DNA of 64,000 nt from Phocaeicola plebeius (lineage in GTDB: Bacteria; Bacteroidota; Bacteroidia; Bacteroidales; Bacteroidaceae). The translations under genes were made by a program, and so were the position numbers. The stretch lies in NCBI RefSeq assembly GCF_003437535.1, contig NZ_QSQT01000005.1, forward strand, positions 83,298 through 147,297, given 5' to 3'. Under the pieces are notes generated by a model that made no database searches, was not told where the DNA came from, and saw nothing but the letters and a program-made list of their open reading frames with translations. The first letter of the stretch is position 1; each line of letters starts with the position of its first letter. This document shows, piece by piece, positions 12,222 to 21,614 of this stretch.

Positions 12222-15200
12222 ATGAAAAGAAACAGCTTACTTCTATACTTGCTTCTTGTCTTTTGCTTATGTTGCCCGAATGGGCTACTCTATGCGGTAC
12301 AAAACTCTTCTCGTTTCTCGTTGGCTTCTATTACGATAAACGATGGACTGCCTTATAATTTTGTAGATGATATCATCAAATCCAGTGACGGCTATTTGTG
12401 GGTGGCTACGTATGGAGGAGGAGTAGCTCGTTATGATGGCAATGAGTTTGTGGTTTTTAGTGCCAGCACAACGGATAAAAAAAGACTGTTACGAAGTAAT
12501 TTTGTGGAGAAATTGGCGGAGGATGCTTTTCATCGTATTTGGATGGCAGGAGAAGCAGGCATAGAGCTCCTTTCTACAGATAACTTGCAATTGTTGCCTG
12601 CAGAGTCTTTACAGTCGGTAGAAATGGCTGAGTTGATGAAGCAACCGGTGAGTTTCTTGATGACTGCCAAATCTGGTAATTTATGGTTTTGTAGCCGCGG
12701 ACAGATTTATAAGGTAATATTTAATAGCACAGGTGCCGTGAAAAAGGTTATCCGGATTTCGAACATTCCAATACATGAACGTGGCTGCGTTTTGTATGAA
12801 ATTGACGGCTATATCTGGTTTTTTCACCAGGGAAAAATGTGCCGGATTAGCGAGAGCGTGGAAACAAGTCAGGAGCCACAGCCCGTATCTGTTTCTTTGA
12901 ATATTTCTTCTTTTGAATCGGTATTTTGTATTTATCATTGTCAGAACAATGTGTGGATTGGTACAAGTAATGGATTGTATAGTTATGATTTGACTACGGA
13001 TACCAGTGTGCATTATGTACATAATGCTCAAAATCCTTCTTCCTTGTCGCAGAATTATGTGACATCCATTACTTCTACACGAGATGACCAGGTGATAGTT
13101 GGTACGCTGTTAGGATTGAATGTGTTTAATGCTTCGACTTCTGATTTTACCCGTATCCAGGCAAGTGAGGGCATGGAGATGCACGGCTTGTCTTGTAATT
13201 TTATCAATACCCTTTATGCGGATGATGAAAATGATATTGTGTGGGTTGGGACTGAAATAGGAGGAATAAGCAAAATGTTTTCTTCTCGTTTGTCTGTAGT
13301 TAATTATTATCATCAGCAGAATCTTTCGGGTAGTTTGTCACATAATCCGGTCAATTCGATAGTGGAAGATGAGTATCAGACACTTTGGGTAGGTACCGTA
13401 GAAGGGGGATTAAACTGCCGTTTGAAGGGGAGTGATTCTTTCTTGCATTATACCACTGAAACACCAGCCAGTTTGGCACATAATACTGTAAGTGTATTGA
13501 TGTTAGGTGATGAGGACCGTTTGTATGTAGGTACCTGGGGCGGTGGACTTGGTTGGATTAATCGTAAACCATCTGCTTCTAAACGTTATATGCCTGTTCC
13601 GTTGAATGATCCTTTTGTGTCAAGTTTGGCTTTTGACCCTGTGAGTCATTTACTTTGGATTGGTACAATGAATAATGTGTATGTATATAATCCGGCTGAT
13701 GGAAGTATTTCAGAGCCTTTCTTGAATGAAAGTAAAGAAATTATCAATCAGAATGCATTAGGAATGTGTATTACTCGCGAACGGGAACTTTGGATTTCTT
13801 CTCCGTTTGGCCTTTTAAGAGTAAATCTTTCTGCATACGAAAAGGGACAATTGAAATACAAGAAGTATGTCTATCAATTGGACAGCCCTGATTCCGGACA
13901 TCGGGAACGTATCACTTCTATTTTTCAGGCAAAAGATGGGACTATCTGGTTAGGAAGTAACGGAAATGGATTTTATAAAGCATTGAAAAAAGGAAATGAT
14001 TACCAATTTCAAGCTTATACGAAGAATGATGGTTTGGTGAGCAATAGTGTACGAGGTATCTTGGAAGACTGGTACGGCAATATTTGGGTATCTACGGATA
14101 ATGGTTTGTCATGCTTTAATGTAAAAGAAGAGTCATTCCGCAATTATAGTCAGATTGACGGTCTAATCTCTGATCAGTTTTATTGGAATGCCGGAGCTTT
14201 GTCGTTTGACAAGGAACGTTTGTTCTTTGGTAGTCAGAAAGGACTGACGGAGATACATCCGATGATTGAAGCTGAGCATCAGCGTAAGTTCCCCTTAGCT
14301 TTTACCCACTGTAGAGTGTTTGGACAGGAAGTCTTTCCTCAGTCTGGGGAAATAGCCATGCATGAAAGTGACAAGTCGTTATCAATAGAGTTCTCGGCAC
14401 TTGATTATGCGTTAGAATCTCAGGCGCAATATTCATATCGTTTAAAAGGGTTTGATGACGCATGGGTAACTGTACCCTCCAATCGAAATAATGCGACTTA
14501 TACCAATCTATATCCAGGAAAATATGTTTTCCAGCTTCGATATGCTCCTGATGGCAAACACTGGCTTGCGCATACAGAGGAATTGGTTATCGTAGTGCGT
14601 CCTTATTTCTATAAGACCCCCTGGTTCCTACTTTCTGTCTTGTTTATTATCCTGTTTGGTGGTTATCGTATCCTGAGGTGGCGTTATCAGGCTATGAAGC
14701 GTCAGCAAGATTTATTGCATCAGATGGTAGAAGAACGTACTTCTGAGTTGGAGGAGCAAAAGAAACTGCTTTCCAATCAAACGCATGAGCTTTCGGAACA
14801 GAATCAGTTACTGAAAGATCAGAATGAGAAAATCACTACGCAAAAGAATCAGATTTTAGAGATGTCGCGTAAGGTAGAAGAGCTGACCATTGACAAACTG
14901 GCATTTTTTACCAATATTACACATGAATTCCGGACTCCATTGACGTTGATTGTCGGTCCTATCGAACGCGCTTTGAAATTGAGCTATAATCCACAGGTAA
15001 TAGAACAGTTGCATCTGGTAGAGCGTAATTCAAAATATCTTCTTTCGCTGGTTAATCAGTTGATGGATTTCCGGAAAGTGGAGGAGGGGCGTATCAAAAT
15101 TGCCACTAATTATGGGAATCTGAGAGAATTTATGGCCGAGATTGTGCCACCTTTTGCAGATTATGCGAAGAATCGTGGCATTGACCTTCAGCTGTATCTT

Positions 15201-16421
15201 CACCTTGCCGATCCGATTCTGATGTTCGATGAGGATGTGATGCGTAAGATTATGACAAATTTAATCAGTAATGCTCTGAAGTTTACTCCAAAGGGAGGGA
15301 AGGTAGGCATATATGTAGGAGTTATTGGCAAAGAAAATGAGAAGAAGCTGTTCATTAGTGTTCGTGATACGGGAAAAGGTATTCCTGAGAATGATATGGA
15401 GCGTATTTTCATGCAGTTCTATCAATCCGATAACCGAAGCCTTGAGTCGGTCAGTGGTCAGAGTGGTACCGGCATAGGTTTGTATTTATGCCGGAAGCTG
15501 ATAGATATGTTAGACGGTAAGATTTATGCGAAGAATAATCCGGTGAAAGGAGCCTCATTCCGCATTCTCTTGCCAGCTTTATATGGTGAGACTCAATCCC
15601 AGCCGGATTCTTCTGAGATAGAAAAAGAAGATACCGTGATAGATGTACCTCGTAATGGGAAGATGGTTGTACTGGTAGTCGAAGACAATAAAGATATGCG
15701 CGATTATATCCGTTCTATCTTAGCTGAATATTATAATGTGTTGGAGGCCGCTCAGGGAGAAGAGGCCCTGAATATATTGCATTCTAATAATGTGGACTTT
15801 ATTATTAGTGACCTGATGATGCCGGTTATGGATGGTATGGAATTATCTCGTCGTGTAAAGAATGATTTCTCCATATCTCATATTCCTTTCTTGATGTTGA
15901 CAGCCAAAACTTCTGACGAAGCACGTTTGGAAAGTTATAAAATGGGTGCAGACGCATTCTTACTGAAACCTTTCGATGAGAACATGTTGTTGGCCCGTAT
16001 TTCCAATATATTGGAGAATCGAAGACGTTTCCAACAAAAGTTCTCAATTGATATGAATACTGATTCGTTGGAGGTGGATGAGAATTCTGGCGATAAGAAG
16101 TTCCTGAACAAAGCAATGTCAGTTGTAAAAGAAAATTATAAGAATCCGGACTTTGAGGTGAGTGATTTTATAGAGGCGGTTGGCATCAGCAAGAGTTTGT
16201 TGAATAAAAAAATGCAGAGCCTGACAGGACAATCTGCCGGCCAGTTCATTCGTAATTATCGTTTGAATCTGGCTCGTGAACTTCTGCTGAAGAATAAGGT
16301 AACCCGTACAATGAATATTTCTGAGATTGCATACGAAGTCGGATTTAATGACCCGAAATATTTTACTCGTTGTTTTACAAAGCATTTTAATGTAACTCCG
16401 AGTAGTTTGTTAGAAGATTAA
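12222..16421 (+). CDS. Hybrid two-component system sensor/regulator (arabinan-type HTCS)
   Basis: A 1399-residue fusion of sensor kinase and response regulator. Order: signal peptide (about 1-25); two seven-bladed periplasmic propellers built from repeated units such as SSDGYLWVATYGGGVARYD and AKDGTIWLGSNGNGFY; a Y_Y_Y beta-sandwich (about 705-790); a membrane span near 793-825 (KTPWFLLSVLFIILFGGY); a coiled coil; a histidine kinase with His901 in NITHEFRTPLTL; an ATPase with DTGKGIPENDMERIF and GTGIGLYLC; a receiver with phospho-acceptor Asp1197 in IISDLMMPVMDG; and a C-terminal AraC helix-turn-helix ending in GFNDPKYFTRCFTKHFN. It should sense arabino-oligosaccharides in the periplasm and activate the downstream Sus operon. 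From memory, the B. thetaiotaomicron homologue in the equivalent position is BT0366. The ligand is inferred from context. Confidence 0.95.
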   Translation: MKRNSLLLYLLLVFCLCCPNGLLYAVQNSSRFSLASITINDGLPYNFVDDIIKSSDGYLWVATYGGGVARYDGNEFVVFSASTTDKKRLLRSNFVEKLAEDAFHRIWMAGEAGIELLSTDNLQLLPAESLQSVEMAELMKQPVSFLMTAKSGNLWFCSRGQIYKVIFNSTGAVKKVIRISNIPIHERGCVLYEIDGYIWFFHQGKMCRISESVETSQEPQPVSVSLNISSFESVFCIYHCQNNVWIGTSNGLYSYDLTTDTSVHYVHNAQNPSSLSQNYVTSITSTRDDQVIVGTLLGLNVFNASTSDFTRIQASEGMEMHGLSCNFINTLYADDENDIVWVGTEIGGISKMFSSRLSVVNYYHQQNLSGSLSHNPVNSIVEDEYQTLWVGTVEGGLNCRLKGSDSFLHYTTETPASLAHNTVSVLMLGDEDRLYVGTWGGGLGWINRKPSASKRYMPVPLNDPFVSSLAFDPVSHLLWIGTMNNVYVYNPADGSISEPFLNESKEIINQNALGMCITRERELWISSPFGLLRVNLSAYEKGQLKYKKYVYQLDSPDSGHRERITSIFQAKDGTIWLGSNGNGFYKALKKGNDYQFQAYTKNDGLVSNSVRGILEDWYGNIWVSTDNGLSCFNVKEESFRNYSQIDGLISDQFYWNAGALSFDKERLFFGSQKGLTEIHPMIEAEHQRKFPLAFTHCRVFGQEVFPQSGEIAMHESDKSLSIEFSALDYALESQAQYSYRLKGFDDAWVTVPSNRNNATYTNLYPGKYVFQLRYAPDGKHWLAHTEELVIVVRPYFYKTPWFLLSVLFIILFGGYRILRWRYQAMKRQQDLLHQMVEERTSELEEQKKLLSNQTHELSEQNQLLKDQNEKITTQKNQILEMSRKVEELTIDKLAFFTNITHEFRTPLTLIVGPIERALKLSYNPQVIEQLHLVERNSKYLLSLVNQLMDFRKVEEGRIKIATNYGNLREFMAEIVPPFADYAKNRGIDLQLYLHLADPILMFDEDVMRKIMTNLISNALKFTPKGGKVGIYVGVIGKENEKKLFISVRDTGKGIPENDMERIFMQFYQSDNRSLESVSGQSGTGIGLYLCRKLIDMLDGKIYAKNNPVKGASFRILLPALYGETQSQPDSSEIEKEDTVIDVPRNGKMVVLVVEDNKDMRDYIRSILAEYYNVLEAAQGEEALNILHSNNVDFIISDLMMPVMDGMELSRRVKNDFSISHIPFLMLTAKTSDEARLESYKMGADAFLLKPFDENMLLARISNILENRRRFQQKFSIDMNTDSLEVDENSGDKKFLNKAMSVVKENYKNPDFEVSDFIEAVGISKSLLNKKMQSLTGQSAGQFIRNYRLNLARELLLKNKVTRTMNISEIAYEVGFNDPKYFTRCFTKHFNVTPSSLLED

Positions 16422-16497
16422 TACTGATAATTTGGTATATAGTTGTTTATAAGTAAGTTAAATGTTTTTTCTCTTATTGGAGGATAAATGATTTTTT

Positions 16498-16521
16498 AGT
16501 GGAAAACACTTTTATCCACTC
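16498..16521. promoter_or_regulatory. Inverted AGTGGA/TCCACT motif, candidate HTCS operator
   Basis: AGTGGA (16498-16503) and TCCACT (16515-16520, extended to ATCCACTC) form an inverted pair about 45 bases upstream of the SGBP operon -7 box. The minus-strand copy reads GAGTGGAT, identical to the third repeat upstream of the HTCS gene. The rest of the 195-base gap is A/T rich. Confidence 0.45.
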
Positions 16522-16562
16522 TTTTGAATCTTTTTATCTACCCTAAGATATTTAATAAACAT

Positions 16563-16570
16563 TACATTTG
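16563..16570 (+). promoter_or_regulatory. -7 element of the SGBP-SusCD-GH43 operon
   Basis: TACATTTG, a perfect TAnnTTTG match, 47 bases before the SGBP start. No TTG sits at the usual upstream distance, as expected for an activator-dependent promoter. Confidence 0.55.
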
Positions 16571-16617
16571 CCTTACTAAATAAACTATAAAATTAAATAA
16601 CCAAAAAAATCAGTATT

Positions 16618-18462
16618 ATGAGGACTAAATTTTTAGTTGCATTGTTCGCTGTTTTTTGTCTGTGGTCTTGTCAGGATTGGGGAGAGATGGATCCACCGGC
16701 AGGTAATCAGCAGAAGCCAACCTTAAAAGAACTGGCATCGTACACTTTTGACGATTTGGGATCAGATGTGTCTATTGGTGTTTATCAAGGAGGAAAAGCT
16801 CCGAAATTAGTTGTTGATAAACAATTGGAAGTGGTATTAGAATTGGATGGGGGATATGTGTCTTATTCTAATCCTTTGCAGTTTTATACATTGCAAGAGG
16901 CAGCTTCATTAACTGGCTGGGTGAAATTAAATGAGTCGGATGAAGATACCCCGATTTTTTGTTTTTCTGATGAGACGGGAAGCAAAAAATTGATGTTTAC
17001 TGCAAATTCAGATTTGTATTATAATGAAGAAAAACTAAATACAAATTCTTTATTACTTACTGCTGGAGAGTGGCATTGGTTTTCAGTTGCTGTAAAACCT
17101 GATAGTTATGCTATTTATATAGATGGAGTTGCAATTGACGGAACGATAACGAATGATGAGTCTGTAGCAACGGTATCTCGTGCTGTAACATCAGGAGAAG
17201 TTATGAGCTTTATGACTGAGGCTTCAAAATTATATTTTGGTTATGGCTCAAAAGAAAAGCCTGTAAAAATGTGGATTGATGAAGTGTCTGTTTATAAGAA
17301 TCTAATAACAGAAAAAGAAATAGCCAAACCAGAGTTGCCGGAAATTGGTGAAGGAGGTGATAGCGGTGAAGGAGATGGCCCTACTTATGAGAATCCTTAT
17401 ATTTTAGGAGCTCCCGATTGTTCTACAGGTTGGTGGAGTGAGTTTTCACCTATTATGAAAGCTGATGGAGATTGTATTTTCCATCATCGTTTTGTGAACC
17501 ATACGAATGGGCTTAATGCTTGGAATAACTGGGTTTTAGGAATATCCAATGGTAAACTCCCTAATGAAGAAGGTTATCAAGAATATGCGATTGTTCGTGC
17601 TGATAATTGGGGTTGGTTGAATGGAAATGGTGATAATACTATAGACAAATCAGGCTATCCTTTGTCAAATACTTATGATTTAACAAATGGTTGGACTCTA
17701 TTCTGTCAGGAAATGGAAGGTGCAGTTGTTGATTTAACTATTCAACGTAAAGGCTCTACATTAACGATGAATGCAGACATTGTGACTAAGTCTAAATTGA
17801 ATTGGACATATAGCTGGACATATGGCGCAATTCCTAATGGTGAATTAGGAGTCTTTTTAACAGTGGATGGCTCATATCTTGAGATAGATTTGGAAGAGGC
17901 TTATGTAGGAAATGTTTGGGATAAGAATGAAAATATTGTTGGAAATAAGGATTTTACAACGCCTTTCTTTGGTGACATTTCTGAAGTAATGACAGTTGCA
18001 GGAGATTGTAAATTAGGTTGTCAGTTTATTAATCATCGTTCTTCTACAGGACAGAACTGGAATAACTGGCTCTTGGCTATATGTAATGGAATTGAACGCG
18101 GGGCTAGTGGTTATGAGGAATATGCCTCTGTCCGTGCTGACAATTGGGGATGGATTGGTAATCAGTTGTATGATGATGGGCATGCTATTGCAAATTCTAA
18201 GTATCCATTTGAAAGTACATTTAATTGGGATACTTTTTTAAATGATATGAGTGATGCTACTATTAATATGGTATTGTCTCGTGAGGGAGATACATTTACG
18301 ATGGATGCAACCATAATGCCAAGTTCAGGTAATGAAATAACTTATAAATGGGTATATCCAGAATTAGTGGCAGATGAAGTCGGTTTTTATTTATCTGTGG
18401 ATGGTTCGTATCTGGATATTATTACTCAAGTAACTTATCCGTTTATTGCTAACATTAAATAA
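16618..18462 (+). CDS. Surface glycan-binding lipoprotein with LamG-like and tandem repeat domains
   Basis: A 614-residue lipoprotein; the signal ends in the lipobox LWSC (Cys18). It is the first gene of the operon, directly before SusC, where a surface glycan-binding protein is expected. Residues about 40-235 look like a LamG/concanavalin-type beta-sandwich (LASYTFDDLGSD, TGWVKLNESDEDTPIFCFS, WHWFSVAVKPDSYAIYIDG). A Gly/Glu/Asp-rich linker follows. Two tandem copies of another roughly 170-residue domain then run from about 256 to the end; they share NNWxLxIxNG, GYxEYAxVRADNWGW and a closing FLTVDGSYLEI / YLSVDGSYLDI. The copies are clearly homologous but diverged. There are no hydrolase motifs I recognise. 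Predicted role: outer-surface capture of arabinan with the SusD proteins; arabinan specificity is inferred from context. Confidence 0.85.
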   Translation: MRTKFLVALFAVFCLWSCQDWGEMDPPAGNQQKPTLKELASYTFDDLGSDVSIGVYQGGKAPKLVVDKQLEVVLELDGGYVSYSNPLQFYTLQEAASLTGWVKLNESDEDTPIFCFSDETGSKKLMFTANSDLYYNEEKLNTNSLLLTAGEWHWFSVAVKPDSYAIYIDGVAIDGTITNDESVATVSRAVTSGEVMSFMTEASKLYFGYGSKEKPVKMWIDEVSVYKNLITEKEIAKPELPEIGEGGDSGEGDGPTYENPYILGAPDCSTGWWSEFSPIMKADGDCIFHHRFVNHTNGLNAWNNWVLGISNGKLPNEEGYQEYAIVRADNWGWLNGNGDNTIDKSGYPLSNTYDLTNGWTLFCQEMEGAVVDLTIQRKGSTLTMNADIVTKSKLNWTYSWTYGAIPNGELGVFLTVDGSYLEIDLEEAYVGNVWDKNENIVGNKDFTTPFFGDISEVMTVAGDCKLGCQFINHRSSTGQNWNNWLLAICNGIERGASGYEEYASVRADNWGWIGNQLYDDGHAIANSKYPFESTFNWDTFLNDMSDATINMVLSREGDTFTMDATIMPSSGNEITYKWVYPELVADEVGFYLSVDGSYLDIITQVTYPFIANIK

Positions 18463-18468
18463 TAATAT

Positions 18469-21400
18469 ATGAAAGACATACAAACAAATCCAAAAATAAC
18501 GGAGGGATATTTCCCTCGGTTATTTATGATCTTCTTTTGCATGTTGTGGACTCTGGGCCTTTTTGCCCAATCTACCAAAGAAGTAAAAGGAGTAGTAAAA
18601 GATCCAACAGGAGAAACTGTAATTGGAGCCAGTGTATTGGAAAAAGGAACCACTAATGGTACTATTACAGATTTTGATGGAAATTTTGTGCTGACTGTGT
18701 CAGAAAATGCAGTGCTTCAAATCAGTTATATCGGCTATCAGACACAGGAAATTAGTGTAAAAGGAAAGAAGAATTTAGTTGTAACTTTGAAAGAAGATAC
18801 AGAAGTTCTGGAAGAAGTTGTAGTTGTTGGTTATGGTGCACAGAAAAAGGAGAGTGTTGTAGGTGCGATCTCTCAGGTGTCCTCAAAAGAATTATTAAAA
18901 TCGCCTTCTGGAAACGTGTCTCAGGCTTTGGCTGGTAAGATTTCTGGTGTGATTACTTCTCAGACGTCTGGTGCTCCGGGTGCGGATGATGCACAAATCT
19001 ACATTCGTGGTCGTGCCTCTTTTGCAGGAGACAATCAGCCCCTTATCTTAGTGGATGGCGTGGAACGCGAATTTTCACAGATTTCACCTGATGATATAGA
19101 GTCTATATCTGTGTTAAAGGATGCTTCAGCTACTGCTGTATATGGTGTACGTGGTGCAAATGGTGTTATGTTGATTACGACAAAACGAGGAAAGGATCAG
19201 AAACCAACCGTGAGTCTGACTGCTAACTGGCAGGTTCAGTCTCCGACTCGTAAAGACACCTATTTGGATTCTTATGATTCTGTTGTTTTATTGGAAGAAG
19301 CACGTGCCAATGATGGGCTGGGTTCTCAATATTCAGCTTATGATATTGAGATGTATAAAAAATCTCGTAATGGTCAGTTGTCGGGATTGGATGCTATGCT
19401 TTATCCGAATGTCGACTGGTATGATACAGTGCTTCGCAGTACAGCTCCTGCTCAACGTTATAATGTAAATGTACAAGGAGGTACAAAACGTGTTCGTTAC
19501 TTTGCTTCCGCAGAATATTATAATCAGCAGGGTTTGTTTAAGAACTTTAGTACAGACCAGTATGGAAATAGTTCGAATTCAAGCTATCGCCGTTATGCTT
19601 TCCGTGGAAATCTGGACTTTTTGGTGACAGATGATTTGACGGTTTCTGTAAACTTTGGAACCCGCTTTGAGGAACGTCGTGGCCCGAACTCTGACGAACG
19701 TCTGGATGGTTCATATAGTGAAGTCTTTTATGAGTTGAATCATACTCCGGGATGGCTTTTCCCTGTAAGTTATAATATTGGTGAAGAAGGAGAAGCAAAA
19801 CAGATTTTGTATGGTGGTAACTCTCAGAACCAGAATAATATTGTAGGTCGTTTGGCAGAAGCTGGATTTACACGTGCTACCAATACAATTAATGAAACAA
19901 ACTTTATTGTGAATTATGATTTGCATAAGATTACTCCGGGACTTTCTGTAAAAGGTATGGCATCTTTTGATTATGATGCATATTACAACCGAAAATTTAC
20001 AGCTGATTTTGCTACTTATGAATTGACAGACCGTAATAATTATAACTCTATTGACGGATACACCCAGTTTAACAATGATACGGAGTTGGCTTATGCTGGT
20101 AATGATCAGACTACGACCTATAAACTTTACATGGAGTTGCAGTTAAATTACGCTCGTAAGTTTGGAAAGCATGATGTGACCGCTATGATGTTGTATAACC
20201 AGAATGATTATCGTTATCAGGCTGACCTGGCTAAGCGCTATCAGGGATTAGTTGGTCGTGCGACTTATGGATATGATGATCGTTATCTGGCAGAAGTGAA
20301 CTTTGGTTTCAATGGTTCTGAAAACTTCCGTAAGGGTAAACGATTTGGTTTCTTTCCTTCATTCTCTTTGGGATGGCGTATATCTAACGAAAAATTTATG
20401 CAGCCTGTTTCCAGCTGGTTGAACAATCTTAAATTGCGTGCATCTTATGGTGAAGTTGGTAATGATGTATATATGGTAAATGGCGTACAGCAACGTTTCT
20501 TGTATGAACCGGTATGGACACAATTGGCAAATGCATATCGTTTTGGTAGCAACCAAACGGTAACGGGTATTTACGAAAGTCAGTATCCTAACTATGATGT
20601 AACTTGGGAACGTGCGCGTAAATATAATGTAGGTTTGGAATTCGGTTTGTGGAATGGATTGTTAACTGGTAATTTTGATTATTTCTATGAGAGCCGTACA
20701 GATATTCTGACTCAATATTTGACTCGTCCACAATGGGTTGGTGTTGTAATGGCTGCAGGAAATTTGGGAAAGACAAAGAATCAGGGTGTTGAACTTGAAT
20801 TGAAACATAACAATCGGATTGGTAAAGATTTTTATTACAATGTAGGATTTACTTTCTCACATGCACGTAATGAAATTCTTGATATGGATGAACCTGATGC
20901 AAAAACAGGTTATCGTAAACAGGAAGGACATCCGATTAATCAGTATTTTGGATTGATTTGTGATGGTTTTGTTACTCAGGCAGACTTAGACAATCCGAAT
21001 TTCCCGAAGTCTACTTATGGAAATGTGCAAGTAGGTGACTTGAAATATCGGGATATGAATGGTGATGGCTTCATTGACGACCGTGATGAAACATTTATTG
21101 GTTATAGTGATATTCCAGAAAATACGTATGCATTGACTCTCGGAGCTCAGTGGAAAGGAATTGGTTTTAGTGTGATGTTCCAAGGAGTAGATCATGTTTC
21201 TCGTTTTTATGATGCAGAAGCTATGTTTGCCTTTGTAAATGGTGGTAAGGTAAAGGAGCATCATTTGGGACGTTGGAATCCGGCCATGAGCGAAGAATAT
21301 AACTTGGCAAATGCTACTTATCCTCTATTACATTATGATTCTTATGGAAACCATAATCAGCGGCAGAACTCATTCTTCCTGAAGAATGGCGCCTTCTTGC

Positions 21401-21603
21401 GCTTAAAGAATATTGAACTTAGTTATTCTTTGCCGCAGAGCTGGATTAAGAAAGCAGCTATGAAAGAATGTAGAATATATGTGAATGCTAGCAACTTGGT
21501 TACTTGGGATCATTTGGGAGGTTTGACAGACCCGGAAAGTAATGGTTCGAACCGTTATCCAATTATGAAAACCGTAAACTTTGGTGTAAATATTCAATTC
21601 TAA
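18469..21603 (+). CDS. SusC-like TonB-dependent outer-membrane transporter (first of two)
   Basis: A 1044-residue SusC/RagA-type transporter. After a signal peptide (ending GLFAQ) comes a carboxypeptidase-like domain (VKGVVKDPTGETVIGASV...DFDGNFVL), then the TonB-box region EEVVVVGYGAQKK. The plug domain has YIRGRASFAGDNQPLILVDG and IESISVLKDASATAVYG, and a long beta-barrel ends in the aromatic VNIQF. It starts 6 bases after the SGBP stop and is followed after 11 bases by its SusD partner. It should import oligosaccharides across the outer membrane using TonB/ExbBD energy. The arabino-oligosaccharide substrate is inferred from the HTCS, GH43 and GH51 neighbours. Confidence 0.95.
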   Translation: MKDIQTNPKITEGYFPRLFMIFFCMLWTLGLFAQSTKEVKGVVKDPTGETVIGASVLEKGTTNGTITDFDGNFVLTVSENAVLQISYIGYQTQEISVKGKKNLVVTLKEDTEVLEEVVVVGYGAQKKESVVGAISQVSSKELLKSPSGNVSQALAGKISGVITSQTSGAPGADDAQIYIRGRASFAGDNQPLILVDGVEREFSQISPDDIESISVLKDASATAVYGVRGANGVMLITTKRGKDQKPTVSLTANWQVQSPTRKDTYLDSYDSVVLLEEARANDGLGSQYSAYDIEMYKKSRNGQLSGLDAMLYPNVDWYDTVLRSTAPAQRYNVNVQGGTKRVRYFASAEYYNQQGLFKNFSTDQYGNSSNSSYRRYAFRGNLDFLVTDDLTVSVNFGTRFEERRGPNSDERLDGSYSEVFYELNHTPGWLFPVSYNIGEEGEAKQILYGGNSQNQNNIVGRLAEAGFTRATNTINETNFIVNYDLHKITPGLSVKGMASFDYDAYYNRKFTADFATYELTDRNNYNSIDGYTQFNNDTELAYAGNDQTTTYKLYMELQLNYARKFGKHDVTAMMLYNQNDYRYQADLAKRYQGLVGRATYGYDDRYLAEVNFGFNGSENFRKGKRFGFFPSFSLGWRISNEKFMQPVSSWLNNLKLRASYGEVGNDVYMVNGVQQRFLYEPVWTQLANAYRFGSNQTVTGIYESQYPNYDVTWERARKYNVGLEFGLWNGLLTGNFDYFYESRTDILTQYLTRPQWVGVVMAAGNLGKTKNQGVELELKHNNRIGKDFYYNVGFTFSHARNEILDMDEPDAKTGYRKQEGHPINQYFGLICDGFVTQADLDNPNFPKSTYGNVQVGDLKYRDMNGDGFIDDRDETFIGYSDIPENTYALTLGAQWKGIGFSVMFQGVDHVSRFYDAEAMFAFVNGGKVKEHHLGRWNPAMSEEYNLANATYPLLHYDSYGNHNQRQNSFFLKNGAFLRLKNIELSYSLPQSWIKKAAMKECRIYVNASNLVTWDHLGGLTDPESNGSNRYPIMKTVNFGVNIQF

Positions 21604-21614
21604 AAAATATCAGT

